In this document: positions 21,158-28,932 of the stretch, piece after piece | Layout: each line of letters starts with the position of its first letter | How positions within the stretch are numbered: position 1 is the stretch's first letter | NCBI RefSeq assembly: GCF_945957465.1 | Contig: NZ_CAMFLC010000024.1 | Location: 1-56,834 of the forward strand | Reading direction: 5' to 3' | DNA length: 56,834 bases | Source: an uncultured Leifsonia sp. | Lineage (GTDB): Bacteria > Actinomycetota > Actinomycetes > Actinomycetales > Microbacteriaceae | Position numbers and translations under genes: made by a program | The notes under the pieces: generated by a model | Database searches by the model: none | Seen by the model: only the letters and a program-made list of their open reading frames with translations | Told to the model about the DNA's origin: nothing

Positions 21158-21675
21158 GCGGACGCGGGACCGGGGAGCGGGACGATCGCGTCGGTCGGCG
21201 GCGCGGGCACGGGACCGGGCCACGGTCCGAGCTTCGATCTGGCGGGTTCGACGTCGAGGTGCTCTATCGCGAAGAGCGGTCGATCGGGCGAACCGACGAT
21301 CGGAGTCCACCCACGCGCTCTCGCTCCGGCCGACAGATCCACACCGTCGCCGGTCGCTGATGTCACGGACACCACAAGACGGGTCGGTCGAGCGCCGCCG
21401 ACCGACCACAGCATCCGGACGAGGTAGTCGGCCAGGGCAGGAGCCGCCACGACATCGAATCCTTCCGTGATTTCCAGTTCGACTGTGACTGGAGTGTGGC
21501 GGGTGAAACCGTCGAGGGTGGATCGCGCCACCAGCTGAGCACTCCGCACCCCGCGCAGGGACCGCAGCAGTTCCTCCGCGTCCTCTAGCGTGGTACCCGG
21601 TGTCGACGGCTCCGCCCGGCAGCCCACCATCGCGAGCAGTAGTGCGAACATGAGCATCAGGACACGCACTCTCAA
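21073..21675 (-). CDS. Lipoprotein, candidate immunity protein of the lipase locus
   Basis: This 200-aa protein starts with a basic-hydrophobic signal sequence ending in a lipobox-like AMVGC, so it is predicted to be lipid-anchored on the outer face of the membrane with Cys19 as the modified residue. The mature part (about 120 residues) looks like an alpha/beta domain with no motif I recognise; the last 50 residues are Pro-rich then basic and lie antisense to the HAD gene. The start is TTG 21675, overlapping the stop of the lipase gene (TTGA); alternatives are the GTG six bases further in and later ATGs. Its coupled position after a putative secreted lipase suggests an immunity role, as for TilA with TslA; this is inference. 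Confidence 0.7.
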   Translation of the reverse strand: MRVRVLMLMFALLLAMVGCRAEPSTPGTTLEDAEELLRSLRGVRSAQLVARSTLDGFTRHTPVTVELEITEGFDVVAAPALADYLVRMLWSVGGARPTRLVVSVTSATGDGVDLSAGARARGWTPIVGSPDRPLFAIEHLDVEPARSKLGPWPGPVPAPPTDAIVPLPGPASAQRSRSAKAWMAATMPSVSKEPSALRVK

Positions 21676-23525
21676 TTCGGCTCTCTCCTCGACTCGAAGT
21701 CAGCGACCGTGACGGAGCCCCCCGACGGTACGTCGAGGGCACCCACGTGCTGCAGGTCGACGGAGACCGCCCCCATTGCCGCATAACGGCGGGCGGAGTG
21801 AACCGTACCGGGAAGCATCTGCGGTGTTGCTTTCTCACCAGCCAGCGGCACGCCTGGTCCAGTGACCGTCAGCCACCCGGCTCGTGCCGGATTCGGTCGG
21901 CCGTCCAACGCTGCCACGAGATCCTGGTCGGCTTCGAGCGCGAACACTCCGATCGCAGGATCCACGTTCATGCGGCCGATCGGGGCACCGGCGGTGTGAA
22001 TTTCACTGACGTTGAAGCCGCGGGAGTCGGCCGCGATAGCGGCTGCGGTGATGCCGCCGAGGCTGAAGCCGTCCAGAGTCACGGGAGGCGCTTCCGACCC
22101 CGTCGCGATCCCCGCCTGTCGCATCGCTTCGAAGACGGAACTGGCCAAGGCCGCGTCGGCGCCGTACGACATCGAGTGCATGTCGGACGTGAGGTCTCCC
22201 GGGCTCCCGCTGGCGTTGGCAATGGGGTTCCAGCTGGCGGTCGACGGTATCTGGACGCGATGGCTCACGGGGGTGCCGTTCGAGTCGTGGACAGTGAACA
22301 CCCGGATGATGGCGCGTTCTTCACCGCCGAGTTCGTCGATCTGGACGAGTCCCGCCATCATCGATGCCCAATCCGTCGGCAGAACCCGGCCTTCGATCGT
22401 GTCGAATCGCGTGTCACCGTCGTATCCCAACGCGCTCCATGTAACGGCTGCGCTATCGCCGAGGAGAGTCTGATCGACGTCCTCCGCCGGCCTGACCGTC
22501 ACTTCGCCGTCGTGGAAGAAGCCCACGGCGACACCCGCTGTCACGAGGCCGGCGAGGATGTCGTCGTAGAGCGGCCCCGTCGCGCCGAGGATCGCCTGGA
22601 CGCCGCCGGTCGAGCCGGCGACGGCGTCATCGAGGGAGAACGCGCGGTCGAATCCGGCGGCCAGGACGGACCCGTAGCGGATCACGTCCGCCGTCACGAA
22701 CGGGTTGACGGCGTCGTCGGCGCCGCTGAAAGCGCGGTTCGCGTCGGCGAATGCGGTCGCGAGCGCTCGGGCCGTCTCGGCGCCGAATCCGTTCGCCACG
22801 GCTGCAGCCGTTCCCACCGCCAGCACGGGGATCGCCGCGGCCGCGGCCGCCAGGTCGGCGACGGCATCGGAGGTTGCGATCGCCACACCGAACTCGGCGC
22901 CGACCGCGGACTGCGCTGACGTGGCCGCTGCACCGGCCAGGGCGCCGGCGAAGTCCGCTCCCGCCCGGGTCAGCGACGACACGGCCTGGGCGGTCGTGCG
23001 CAGCGAACCCGCCGCGGCGGTCAGCCACGCGTCGGCCGCGGCGTACGACGTGGCAACGGCACCGGTCGACACGGCGAGCGCGCTCGCCTGGAGGGCGGTA
23101 CGTGCGAGCCCTGTCGCCGCCGCGCCGATGGCTGCTTCTGCGGCCGTCCCCGTCGCGGGTGAGACCGAGAACGACGCGAGCAGCCCTCCGTCGATCGCGA
23201 TCCGCGCCGTGCTCGCCGCGAGCTCACTCGCGTCGCGGCTCACGGCGGCGATGTCACCGGTCAGGGCTTCGATCTCATGGAACTGCACCCGGAGCCGGTC
23301 ACCGCCCACCGCGAAGGATCCGGTGATCCCCGCCCCGGCGTGCGTGAAAGCCGTGCCGGCATCGCGGACGAGCTCGGCGCCCGCTTCGGCCGTCGAATGG
23401 GCGGCCTCGGCAGCGGCCACCGCGCGATGCGCGAGGGAGTCGGCCCCCGCGCGGTGCATCGGGAGGCGCGCGCCCGGAACGGTCACCCCGGCCGATTCAT
23501 CCCCCGCGGCACTCGTCCCGCTCAT
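21672..23525 (-). CDS. Putative WXG-type secreted protein with C-terminal alpha/beta-hydrolase (lipase) domain
   Basis: This 617-aa protein has no signal peptide. Residues 1 to about 330 are extremely Ala-rich and mostly helical, resembling the N-terminal substrate domains of type VII secretion effectors. Residues 360-610 form an alpha/beta-hydrolase domain: the nucleophile elbow GFSLGG places Ser488, the following strand ends TAGAPIG as in lipases, and likely acid and base are Asp533 (EADQD) and His576 (TVHSARR). The ATG at 23525 overlaps the stop of the 275-aa gene (ATGA), and the downstream lipoprotein gene overlaps its stop. A long upstream extension to 23723 lies inside the preceding gene and is rejected. 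The lipase-effector role is inferred from architecture and neighbours; substrate and secretion are unproven. Confidence 0.75.
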   Translation of the reverse strand: MSGTSAAGDESAGVTVPGARLPMHRAGADSLAHRAVAAAEAAHSTAEAGAELVRDAGTAFTHAGAGITGSFAVGGDRLRVQFHEIEALTGDIAAVSRDASELAASTARIAIDGGLLASFSVSPATGTAAEAAIGAAATGLARTALQASALAVSTGAVATSYAAADAWLTAAAGSLRTTAQAVSSLTRAGADFAGALAGAAATSAQSAVGAEFGVAIATSDAVADLAAAAAAIPVLAVGTAAAVANGFGAETARALATAFADANRAFSGADDAVNPFVTADVIRYGSVLAAGFDRAFSLDDAVAGSTGGVQAILGATGPLYDDILAGLVTAGVAVGFFHDGEVTVRPAEDVDQTLLGDSAAVTWSALGYDGDTRFDTIEGRVLPTDWASMMAGLVQIDELGGEERAIIRVFTVHDSNGTPVSHRVQIPSTASWNPIANASGSPGDLTSDMHSMSYGADAALASSVFEAMRQAGIATGSEAPPVTLDGFSLGGITAAAIAADSRGFNVSEIHTAGAPIGRMNVDPAIGVFALEADQDLVAALDGRPNPARAGWLTVTGPGVPLAGEKATPQMLPGTVHSARRYAAMGAVSVDLQHVGALDVPSGGSVTVADFESRREPN

Positions 23526-24349
23526 CGCGAGACCGTCCGGAGGAGGTCGGCGGTCAGCCAGGTCAGTGATCGCCGGATCTCCGTGCCCGTCGTGAACGCC
23601 ACAGAAACGGTCGCGTCGCGCAACAGGTCGTCGGCCGACCAGGCACCCGCAGGCGCGGGGAAGCCCAGGCCCACGCGGAGCCAGCCGCTCGCGGACCCGA
23701 ACCAGTCGCCTCCACCGACGCACCGCCCGGTACGTCCGTCGAAGGAACGCACGCGCAGCCCGCTCGCCTGGCGGGCCGCGAGCGCGTTCAGGACGCCGAC
23801 CGTGTCGCAGTCCACCCCGTGATCACCCGCCACGTCGTCGACCAGCGCGGGGTCTCCGTACCGAGCCGCCTCCACGATCGCGCGCGAGGCGATGACCCCG
23901 ACGCGCCGCGCGGTGGAGTCGCGCGGGTGAGCGGTGGCGACCATCGGGGTGGAGGACGCGAGCTGCGCAGCTGCCTGCCGAGCCGGGAAGAGCGCCACGG
24001 CGAACCTCGACGACGGGCTCGTACGCTCGCCGTCGGTGACGGCGTCGGATCGGCTGACGGCGGCGGCGACGGCCCCGCCGACCGCGATGCTGCGACGTAC
24101 CATGACGCCGGGCGACCAGGACACCGCGTGGATGACCCCGTCGCCGACGGCGTGCAGCCCCAGAGCCAGGAGCAACCGCGGATCGGGACGCGCCCCGGTT
24201 GCGGCCGGGTCGGCCGCCGGCGACGTCGAAGACGAGCCGGAGCCCGACCCGCCGTCCACGAACGACGGGAGGGTCAATCCCGGGGTGTGGCGCACGATCG
24301 CGAGCAGTTCGGCCCTCGAGAGCGCGAATCGCGCTGGCCGCGCGTTCAC
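23522..24349 (-). CDS. Uncharacterised 275-aa protein of the WXG/lipase cluster
   Basis: I do not recognise this protein family. It has a helical N-terminus (about residues 8-30), a Ser/Gly/Thr-rich low-complexity linker (about 32-52), and a mixed alpha/beta body ending in helical ADLLRTV. There is no signal peptide, no membrane helix and no catalytic motif. Size, cytoplasmic character and position between small WXG-like proteins and the large effector are like those of EspG-type chaperones of ESX systems, but I cannot align it to EspG by eye. Start is GTG 24349 overlapping the upstream stop (GTGA), and its own stop overlaps the lipase start, so it is tightly co-translated. Confidence 0.65.
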   Translation of the reverse strand: MNARPARFALSRAELLAIVRHTPGLTLPSFVDGGSGSGSSSTSPAADPAATGARPDPRLLLALGLHAVGDGVIHAVSWSPGVMVRRSIAVGGAVAAAVSRSDAVTDGERTSPSSRFAVALFPARQAAAQLASSTPMVATAHPRDSTARRVGVIASRAIVEAARYGDPALVDDVAGDHGVDCDTVGVLNALAARQASGLRVRSFDGRTGRCVGGGDWFGSASGWLRVGLGFPAPAGAWSADDLLRDATVSVAFTTGTEIRRSLTWLTADLLRTVSR

Positions 24350-24654
24350 CGGGTCACCGCCGCCCGCGCATCGCCGAACGCCGCGCTCCGCGCCGTCGCG
24401 ATCAGCTCGATGGCAACGTCAGCAGCACGCGCGTGCGCCTCGAGCGTGTCGGCGGCGGCGTCGAGGGCGTGCGCTCGGCGTGCCAACTCATCGGCCAGCG
24501 ACTCCACTTGGGAGCGCAGCACGAGCGCCGCGCTCGACGTCCAGCAGCATGACTCGGCGCGAGCGGACACGGCCGCAGCACGTGCCCGCAGGTCACCCGC
24601 AGCCGTCCGCAGCGCGGGGCCGTGCGCTCGGATCGTTTCGGTTCCGCCGTACAT
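24346..24654 (-). CDS. Small helical WXG100-like protein
   Basis: This 102-aa protein is predicted as two long helices joined by a turn containing Trp38-Thr-Ser40, close to the Trp-x-Gly turn of WXG100/ESX proteins. The second helix is amphipathic with Leu/Ala heptads. There is a Cys-Cys pair directly before the Trp. It starts 11 nt after the stop of the other WXG100-like gene, suggesting the two form a heterodimer like EsxA-EsxB. The frame continues upstream to 24993 but that part is the shadow of the neighbouring gene. Function as secretion partner or targeting factor for the lipase protein is inference. Confidence 0.68.
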   Translation of the reverse strand: MYGGTETIRAHGPALRTAAGDLRARAAAVSARAESCCWTSSAALVLRSQVESLADELARRAHALDAAADTLEAHARAADVAIELIATARSAAFGDARAAVTR

Positions 24655-24665
24655 CGGTCCCCCGG

Positions 24666-24962
24666 TCAGCGGCTCAGGCGAGCTGCCAGCTGCGCGTCGA
24701 CGTCGCCGAGCGTCTGAGCCGTCGAGCGCAGGAACCGCGCGAGGTCGTCGAGGCCGGCCACAGCGTTCTGCGCTCCGTTCGTGAAACGGGTGTAGGCGTC
24801 GGCGAATGCCGACGACGAGCGGTCGGTCGTGAACCCGGCCGAGACGAGCCCGTCGATCTGCGCCTGGAGCCGGGCGAGCGTGGCGCCGATCTCCTCGCGG
24901 CCGGCGCTGAGCCGTTCGGCGCTGCCGTGCAACTCCTGGAAAGAGACGTTGATGTTGGTCAT
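24666..24962 (-). CDS. WXG100 family protein (ESX-like, without the Trp)
   Basis: This 98-aa protein has the size and helix-turn-helix pattern of WXG100 proteins: helix 1 (INVSFQELHGSAERLSAGREEI), a turn at SAGFTTD where Trp-x-Gly would be, then helix 2 with FADAYTRFTNGAQNAVAGLD. The Trp is replaced and no clear C-terminal Tyr-x-x-x-Asp/Glu secretion signal is seen, though LGDVDAQLA is similar in position. WXG100 proteins are exported as dimers by type VII secretion. The ATG at 24962 has a strong GAGGGGG ribosome-binding site, so it is the first gene of the five-gene operon. Confidence 0.78.
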   Translation of the reverse strand: MTNINVSFQELHGSAERLSAGREEIGATLARLQAQIDGLVSAGFTTDRSSSAFADAYTRFTNGAQNAVAGLDDLARFLRSTAQTLGDVDAQLAARLSR

Positions 24963-24981
24963 GGATTACCCCCTCGATCGA

Positions 24982-25035
24982 CTGACCGAACATCGGTCAG
25001 AGATTCAACATATGGCATGTCAGGCCGAAGCGAAA
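24982..25035 (-). promoter_or_regulatory. Candidate promoter and operator of the WXG/lipase operon
   Basis: On the minus strand TTTCGC (25035-25030) and TATGTT (25012-25007) are 17 nt apart, a weak promoter. Just after it lies a perfect inverted repeat, CTGACCG-aacat-CGGTCAG (24982-25000), located about where transcription would start and 20 nt before the ATG. Its symmetry and position suit a repressor site or a leader hairpin. Confidence 0.45.
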
Positions 25036-25102
25036 TCTTTGCAGTTGCTTTTGTCCGCGGCCGCTTGCAGCGACGGTATCGGCCCGTAGCCCACGGAAAG
25101 CA

Positions 25103-25138
25103 GCCACCGTCGTCTTCTGTGGAGAAGACGACGGCGGC
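25103..25138 (-). terminator. Hairpin terminator of the TetR-linked ABC-2 exporter operon
   Basis: A perfect 12-bp stem (25107-25118 with 25123-25134) closes on the tetraloop gtgg, and three further pairs flank it. It lies 40-75 nt after the permease stop and before the WXG/lipase promoter, so it insulates the two operons. There is no strong U-tract. Confidence 0.7.
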
Positions 25139-25177
25139 TGCAGTTGTGGAGACTTCAGTGCCCCCGCCGACCGCCGG

Positions 25178-25972
25178 TCAGCGCCGTCCTGCTTTGCGCC
25201 GGAACAGCCACGCTGCCCAGATGTATGCGCCGACGATGATCAACGCGCACCACCCCGACGCCCACCAGAGGTCGGTACCCGGATCCCGCCCGAACGGGAA
25301 GGCCCTGATCGTCTCGATGATCGGTGTGATCGGCTGATTCTCGGCGATCCACTGCAGCCAGGTCGGCATGGTGTCCGTCGGGACGAAGGCACTGGACAGG
25401 TACGGCAGGAACAGCAGAGCGAAACCGTAACCGCTCGCCGCAGTGGGGTTGGCCGCCGCGATCCCGATCGCGGCGTACAGCCACGTGATCGCCAGGATGA
25501 AGAGGGCGACCACCGCGAGTGCACCCGACCACTCCAGCACCTTCGCGCTCGGCCGGAACCCCACCGCGAGTGCGACCCCGATCACGACGCCCGTCGCGAG
25601 CAGGTTGCGCAGCAGGCTGGCGACGACATGGCCGGTGACGACGCCCGCGGCGCGCAGCGGCATGGTGCGGAACCGGTCCACGATGCCGTTGCTCAAGTCC
25701 TCGGCGACATCGACCGCCGTGCTGGATGCGCCGAAGCCGGCGCAGAGCAGGATGATGCCGGGGACCACGTAGTCGACGTAGTCGCCTCCGGAGTCGATCG
25801 CGCCCCCGAACACGAACGTGAAGAGAAGCATCAGCATGACCGGAAGGGCGATGGCCATGGTGAGGGCTTCGACGTTCCGGAGGGAATGCCGCACGCTGCG
25901 GCCGATGAACACGGCAGCGGCGGCGGTACCGCTGACGCGGCGGGACGGGGCGGTGACGCCGAACGTCGTCAT
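25178..25972 (-). CDS. ABC-2 type exporter permease (DrrB-like)
   Basis: This 264-aa protein has six membrane helices and the ABC-2 signature region around FRTMPLRAAGVVTGHVVA, as in daunorubicin-type DrrB permeases. It should form the membrane half of the exporter with the ATPase encoded directly upstream. The ATG overlaps the ATPase stop (ATGA). The substrate is unknown; drugs or lipids are usual. A strong hairpin follows the stop. Confidence 0.93.
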   Translation of the reverse strand: MTTFGVTAPSRRVSGTAAAAVFIGRSVRHSLRNVEALTMAIALPVMLMLLFTFVFGGAIDSGGDYVDYVVPGIILLCAGFGASSTAVDVAEDLSNGIVDRFRTMPLRAAGVVTGHVVASLLRNLLATGVVIGVALAVGFRPSAKVLEWSGALAVVALFILAITWLYAAIGIAAANPTAASGYGFALLFLPYLSSAFVPTDTMPTWLQWIAENQPITPIIETIRAFPFGRDPGTDLWWASGWCALIIVGAYIWAAWLFRRKAGRR

Positions 25973-26889
25973 CGGACGACCTCCTTCTGGTTTTCGGTGC
26001 TGCTATCGACATCGGGCACGGTTGCTCTCCCGGTGAGGACAAGGAACGCGTCGTCGAGGCTCGGCTTGCGGATGGAGATGGAGGCGTCGGGCACACCGAG
26101 CGCGTCGAGCCGGTCGATCGCCGCGCGGAGACCGTCGACCGTGCCGTCGGTCGGGAGCTCGCGCACGACTTCATCAGCTGCGTCGCGCAACTCCACGACC
26201 TCCCCGCCGACCCGCGCCTTCAATTCGGGCGCCGTACCCTCCGCCACGACGCGGCCGCGATCGAGCACGGCGATCCGGTCGGCGAGTTGGTCGGCCTCTT
26301 CGAGGTACTGAGTGGTGAGCAGGATGGTGGTGCCGCGGTCCGCCAGGTCGCGGATGATCGCCCAGAGCGCCTGCCTGCTGCGGGTGTCGAGCCCGGTGGT
26401 CGGCTCGTCCAGGAAGATGACGGGCGGCGTCGCGACCAGGCTGAGCGCGAGGTCGAGTCGGCGCCGCATCCCGCCCGAGTACGTCTTGACCCGTTTGCGA
26501 GCGGCGTCTCGCAGGTCGAAACGGTCGATCAGCTCGCTGGCACGTTCGGCGGCGCCGGCGCGGTCGAAGCCGGAGAGCCTGGCCATCATGCGCAGGTTCT
26601 CCTCGGCCGTGAGCACTTCATCGACGGCTGCGTATTGCCCGGTGAGGCTGATCGACTCCTTCACGCCGGCCGGGTCCACCACGACGTCGTGACCGCACAC
26701 GACCGCCGTGCCCGCATCGGGCGAGACGAGCGTGCTGAGGATGTTGATGACGGTCGTCTTGCCCGCCCCGTTCGGGCCGAGGAGCGCGAACACGCTCCCC
26801 CGCTCGACGGTCAGGTCGACCCCGTCGAGGACGGTCTGCGTGCCGAAGGCCTTGCGCAGTCCCGCGACCGCGATCGCTGGTGCTGTCAT
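25969..26889 (-). CDS. ABC exporter ATP-binding protein (DrrA-like)
   Basis: This 306-aa ATPase has Walker A GPNGAGKTT, signature TYSGGMRRRLDLA, Walker B VIFLDEPTTGLD and an H-region LTTQYLEEAD (Gln in place of His, as is common in DrrA-type ATPases). The C-terminal domain of about 80 residues is that of DAUNORUBICIN-type ATPases. I choose ATG 26889, preceded by AAAGGA, over upstream in-frame sites. It is divergent from a TetR regulator and the intervening DNA holds several dyad repeats. Confidence 0.94.
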   Translation of the reverse strand: MTAPAIAVAGLRKAFGTQTVLDGVDLTVERGSVFALLGPNGAGKTTVINILSTLVSPDAGTAVVCGHDVVVDPAGVKESISLTGQYAAVDEVLTAEENLRMMARLSGFDRAGAAERASELIDRFDLRDAARKRVKTYSGGMRRRLDLALSLVATPPVIFLDEPTTGLDTRSRQALWAIIRDLADRGTTILLTTQYLEEADQLADRIAVLDRGRVVAEGTAPELKARVGGEVVELRDAADEVVRELPTDGTVDGLRAAIDRLDALGVPDASISIRKPSLDDAFLVLTGRATVPDVDSSTENQKEVVR

Positions 26890-26909
26890 GGTCCGGATCC
26901 TTTCGAGTT

Positions 26910-26974
26910 CTGTGTATGTAGCAAACTGTTTATGGCGCATACGCTTTCGTTTAAGTGATACACAGTTCTAGGAT
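26910..26974. promoter_or_regulatory. Divergent regulatory region of the TetR/ABC-2 exporter cassette
   Basis: An 8-bp inverted repeat (CTGTGTAT at 26910-26917, ATACACAG at 26958-26965) encloses a perfect AAACTGTTT palindrome (26923-26931). A TAGGAT -10 box at 26969-26974 would serve the plus-strand tetR gene, giving a leader of about 28 nt. The region is AT-rich against the surroundings, as expected for an operator. Confidence 0.5.
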
Positions 26975-27008
26975 GGGTGTCAACACCGAACCGGAAAGGT
27001 CGCACCGA

Positions 27009-27953
27009 ATGGCGGACGAAGTCGAAGAGGCGCTCCCGCGCGCCGTCGCGCTCAGCTGGGGCGTCGCGGAGCGGCCCCAGCGCGGGCCGAAGCGCGAGCT
27101 CAGCATCGAGCGGATCATCGACACCGCCGTCGCGATCGCCGACCAGGAGGGCCTCGGCGCCGTCTCGATGAGTCGCATCGCAACCGAACTCGGCTTCACC
27201 ACGATGTCGCTCTACCGCTACGTGACGAGCAAGGACGACGTACTCGCCCTCATGCAGGACGCCGTGTGCGACGTGCCCATCCCTCCCGAAGACGACCGGG
27301 GAGCCGACTGGCGCAGCGGACTACGGCGCTGGTCGATGGCGAGCATCGAGGTGATCCAGGCCCACCCCTGGTTCCCCGACATCCCGATCTCCGGCATCCC
27401 CCTCATGCCGAACAACCTCGCGGTGCTCGACTGGGGGCTGCGCGAGATGCGCGACCTGCCCCTGACCGACGGCGAGAAGATGGGCACCGCCCTGCTGCTG
27501 TCGTCGTACGCCAGGGCCGCGGGCATCGTGGAACGCGATGTGCGCCAGTCGCGCGAGAAGGGCGCGACCCCGCCGCAGAGCGGGGAGGCCCTTGCCGCCG
27601 CACTCGCGGAGCTGGTCACGCCCGAACGGTTCCCCGACCTCGCTCCGCTGGTCGCATCAGGGGGCTACACCGACTTGGAGGATGACCAAGACGACTTCGC
27701 GTTCGGCCTGGAACGCATCCTCGACGGAATAGAGCGCTACATCGCGGCGCGAGCCTCCGGCGAACCGATCGTGGCCGCCGAGCCGCGCCCGGAGCCGATC
27801 CCGCGGGACAAGGCGGTGCGGGAGGCCGCCAAGCTGCGCCGCGAGGCGGAGAAGGCGCTGCGGGAGGCGCGCAAGCGCGAGCGCGAGGCCATCGCCCGGG
27901 CCCGCGAGCGGACGGCACGGGAGAAGGAGCGCGAGGAGCGGGAGCACCGCTGA
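27009..27953 (+). CDS. TetR/AcrR family transcriptional regulator
   Basis: This 314-aa protein has a TetR helix-turn-helix near residues 30-75 (SMSRIATELGFTTMSLYRYVTSKDD), then a TetR_C_1-type ligand domain. The last 50 residues are a highly charged Arg/Glu/Lys/Ala helix, probably a coiled coil, not usual for the family. The start at ATG 27009 is supported by a GGAAAGG site; earlier in-frame starts at 26955 and 26973 are near or inside the -10 box. It is divergent from the drrAB-like genes and probably represses them. Confidence 0.9.
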   Translation: MADEVEEALPRAVALSWGVAERPQRGPKRELSIERIIDTAVAIADQEGLGAVSMSRIATELGFTTMSLYRYVTSKDDVLALMQDAVCDVPIPPEDDRGADWRSGLRRWSMASIEVIQAHPWFPDIPISGIPLMPNNLAVLDWGLREMRDLPLTDGEKMGTALLLSSYARAAGIVERDVRQSREKGATPPQSGEALAAALAELVTPERFPDLAPLVASGGYTDLEDDQDDFAFGLERILDGIERYIAARASGEPIVAAEPRPEPIPRDKAVREAAKLRREAEKALREARKREREAIARARERTAREKEREEREHR

Positions 27954-27994
27954 GGCCGGTCGCTCGTCCACGGCCCCTCGGCGCGACGGATGCG

Positions 27995-28870
27995 TCAGCG
28001 CAGCGCCGTGGTGGCGCGGTCGCGGGTGGTCAGGTCGCGATGCGTCGCTGCGGCCCGCCAGCCGTCGGCGGTCAGGAGGTCGCGGATCTGTGCACCCTGC
28101 AGCTCGCCGTGCTCGAGCACGAGCGTGCCTCCCGGGTGCAGCAGACGGCGGGCGACCGACGAGATCACGCGCACGACGTCCAGGCCGTCCTCACCGCCGT
28201 AGAGGGCGACCGGCGGGTCGTACAGCCGCACCTCGGGGTCGCGCGGGACGGCGGCGTCGGGAACGTACGGCGGGTTCGAGATGACGACGTCGACCGTGCC
28301 GTCGAGCTCGGGGAACGCGTCCGCGAGGTCGCCCTGCGCCAACCGCACGTTCGGCGCGCCGGACGATTCGACGTTGCGCCGCGTCCACGCGATCGCCTCC
28401 GGCGACTTCTCGACGGCGAAGACACGCGCGTGCGGCACCTCCGTCGCCATCGCCAGCGCGATCGCTCCGCTTCCGGTCCCCAGGTCGACGGCGATCGGAG
28501 CAGGAGACGGCACAGCCCGGAGCGCGTCGATGGCGAACTGGACCACCTGCTCGGTCTCCGGTCGCGGCACGAACACTCCCGGACCGACCGCGAGCTCCAG
28601 CGAGCGGAACGGCGCTGTGCCGGTGATGTGCTGCAGCGGCTCCCGCGCCGCGCGGCGCAGGGTGAGCTGCCGTACACGCTCCGCATCCGACGTGTCGATC
28701 GCTGCATCCATCACCACGAGCGCCTGCACCCGCCCACGACCGACGCCGAGCACGAACCCGACCAGGAGTTCGGTGTCCACCTCAGGGTCGGGGACCCCCG
28801 CTTGAGCGAGTACAGCGACCGCCTCATCGCGGACGGATCGGACGGTGTCGGGGGCTGCGGTGTCGGACAT
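27995..28870 (-). CDS. prmC: Peptide chain release factor N(5)-glutamine methyltransferase
   Basis: This 291-aa SAM-dependent enzyme methylates the Gln of the GGQ motif in release factors RF1 and RF2. It has the N-terminal substrate-binding helical domain, the SAM motif VDLGTGSGAIALA and the catalytic ISNPPY. prfA, its substrate gene, is upstream on the same strand but separated here by cysK-cysE on the other strand. A TAAGCT box ends 9 nt before the ATG, giving its own near-leaderless promoter. Confidence 0.95.
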   Translation of the reverse strand: MSDTAAPDTVRSVRDEAVAVLAQAGVPDPEVDTELLVGFVLGVGRGRVQALVVMDAAIDTSDAERVRQLTLRRAAREPLQHITGTAPFRSLELAVGPGVFVPRPETEQVVQFAIDALRAVPSPAPIAVDLGTGSGAIALAMATEVPHARVFAVEKSPEAIAWTRRNVESSGAPNVRLAQGDLADAFPELDGTVDVVISNPPYVPDAAVPRDPEVRLYDPPVALYGGEDGLDVVRVISSVARRLLHPGGTLVLEHGELQGAQIRDLLTADGWRAAATHRDLTTRDRATTALR

Positions 28871-28879
28871 GGCCCGATG

Positions 28880-28925
28880 AGCTTACCGTCACAAGCCGCA
28901 CCGGGCCGCCCGCGCCGATTAGAGT
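28880..28925. promoter_or_regulatory. Divergent -10 boxes for prmC and cysK
   Basis: On plus, TAGAGT (28920-28925) ends 7 nt before the cysK ATG at 28933. On minus, TAAGCT (28885-28880) ends 9 nt before the prmC ATG at 28870. Both genes are thus likely transcribed from or next to their start codons. Confidence 0.45.
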
Positions 28926-28932
28926 GTGAACC

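Noticed and set aside
23526-23723. N-terminal extension of the lipase protein
   Set aside because: It is the shadow of the coupled 275-aa gene; the ATG at 23525 overlaps that gene's stop and is the natural start.
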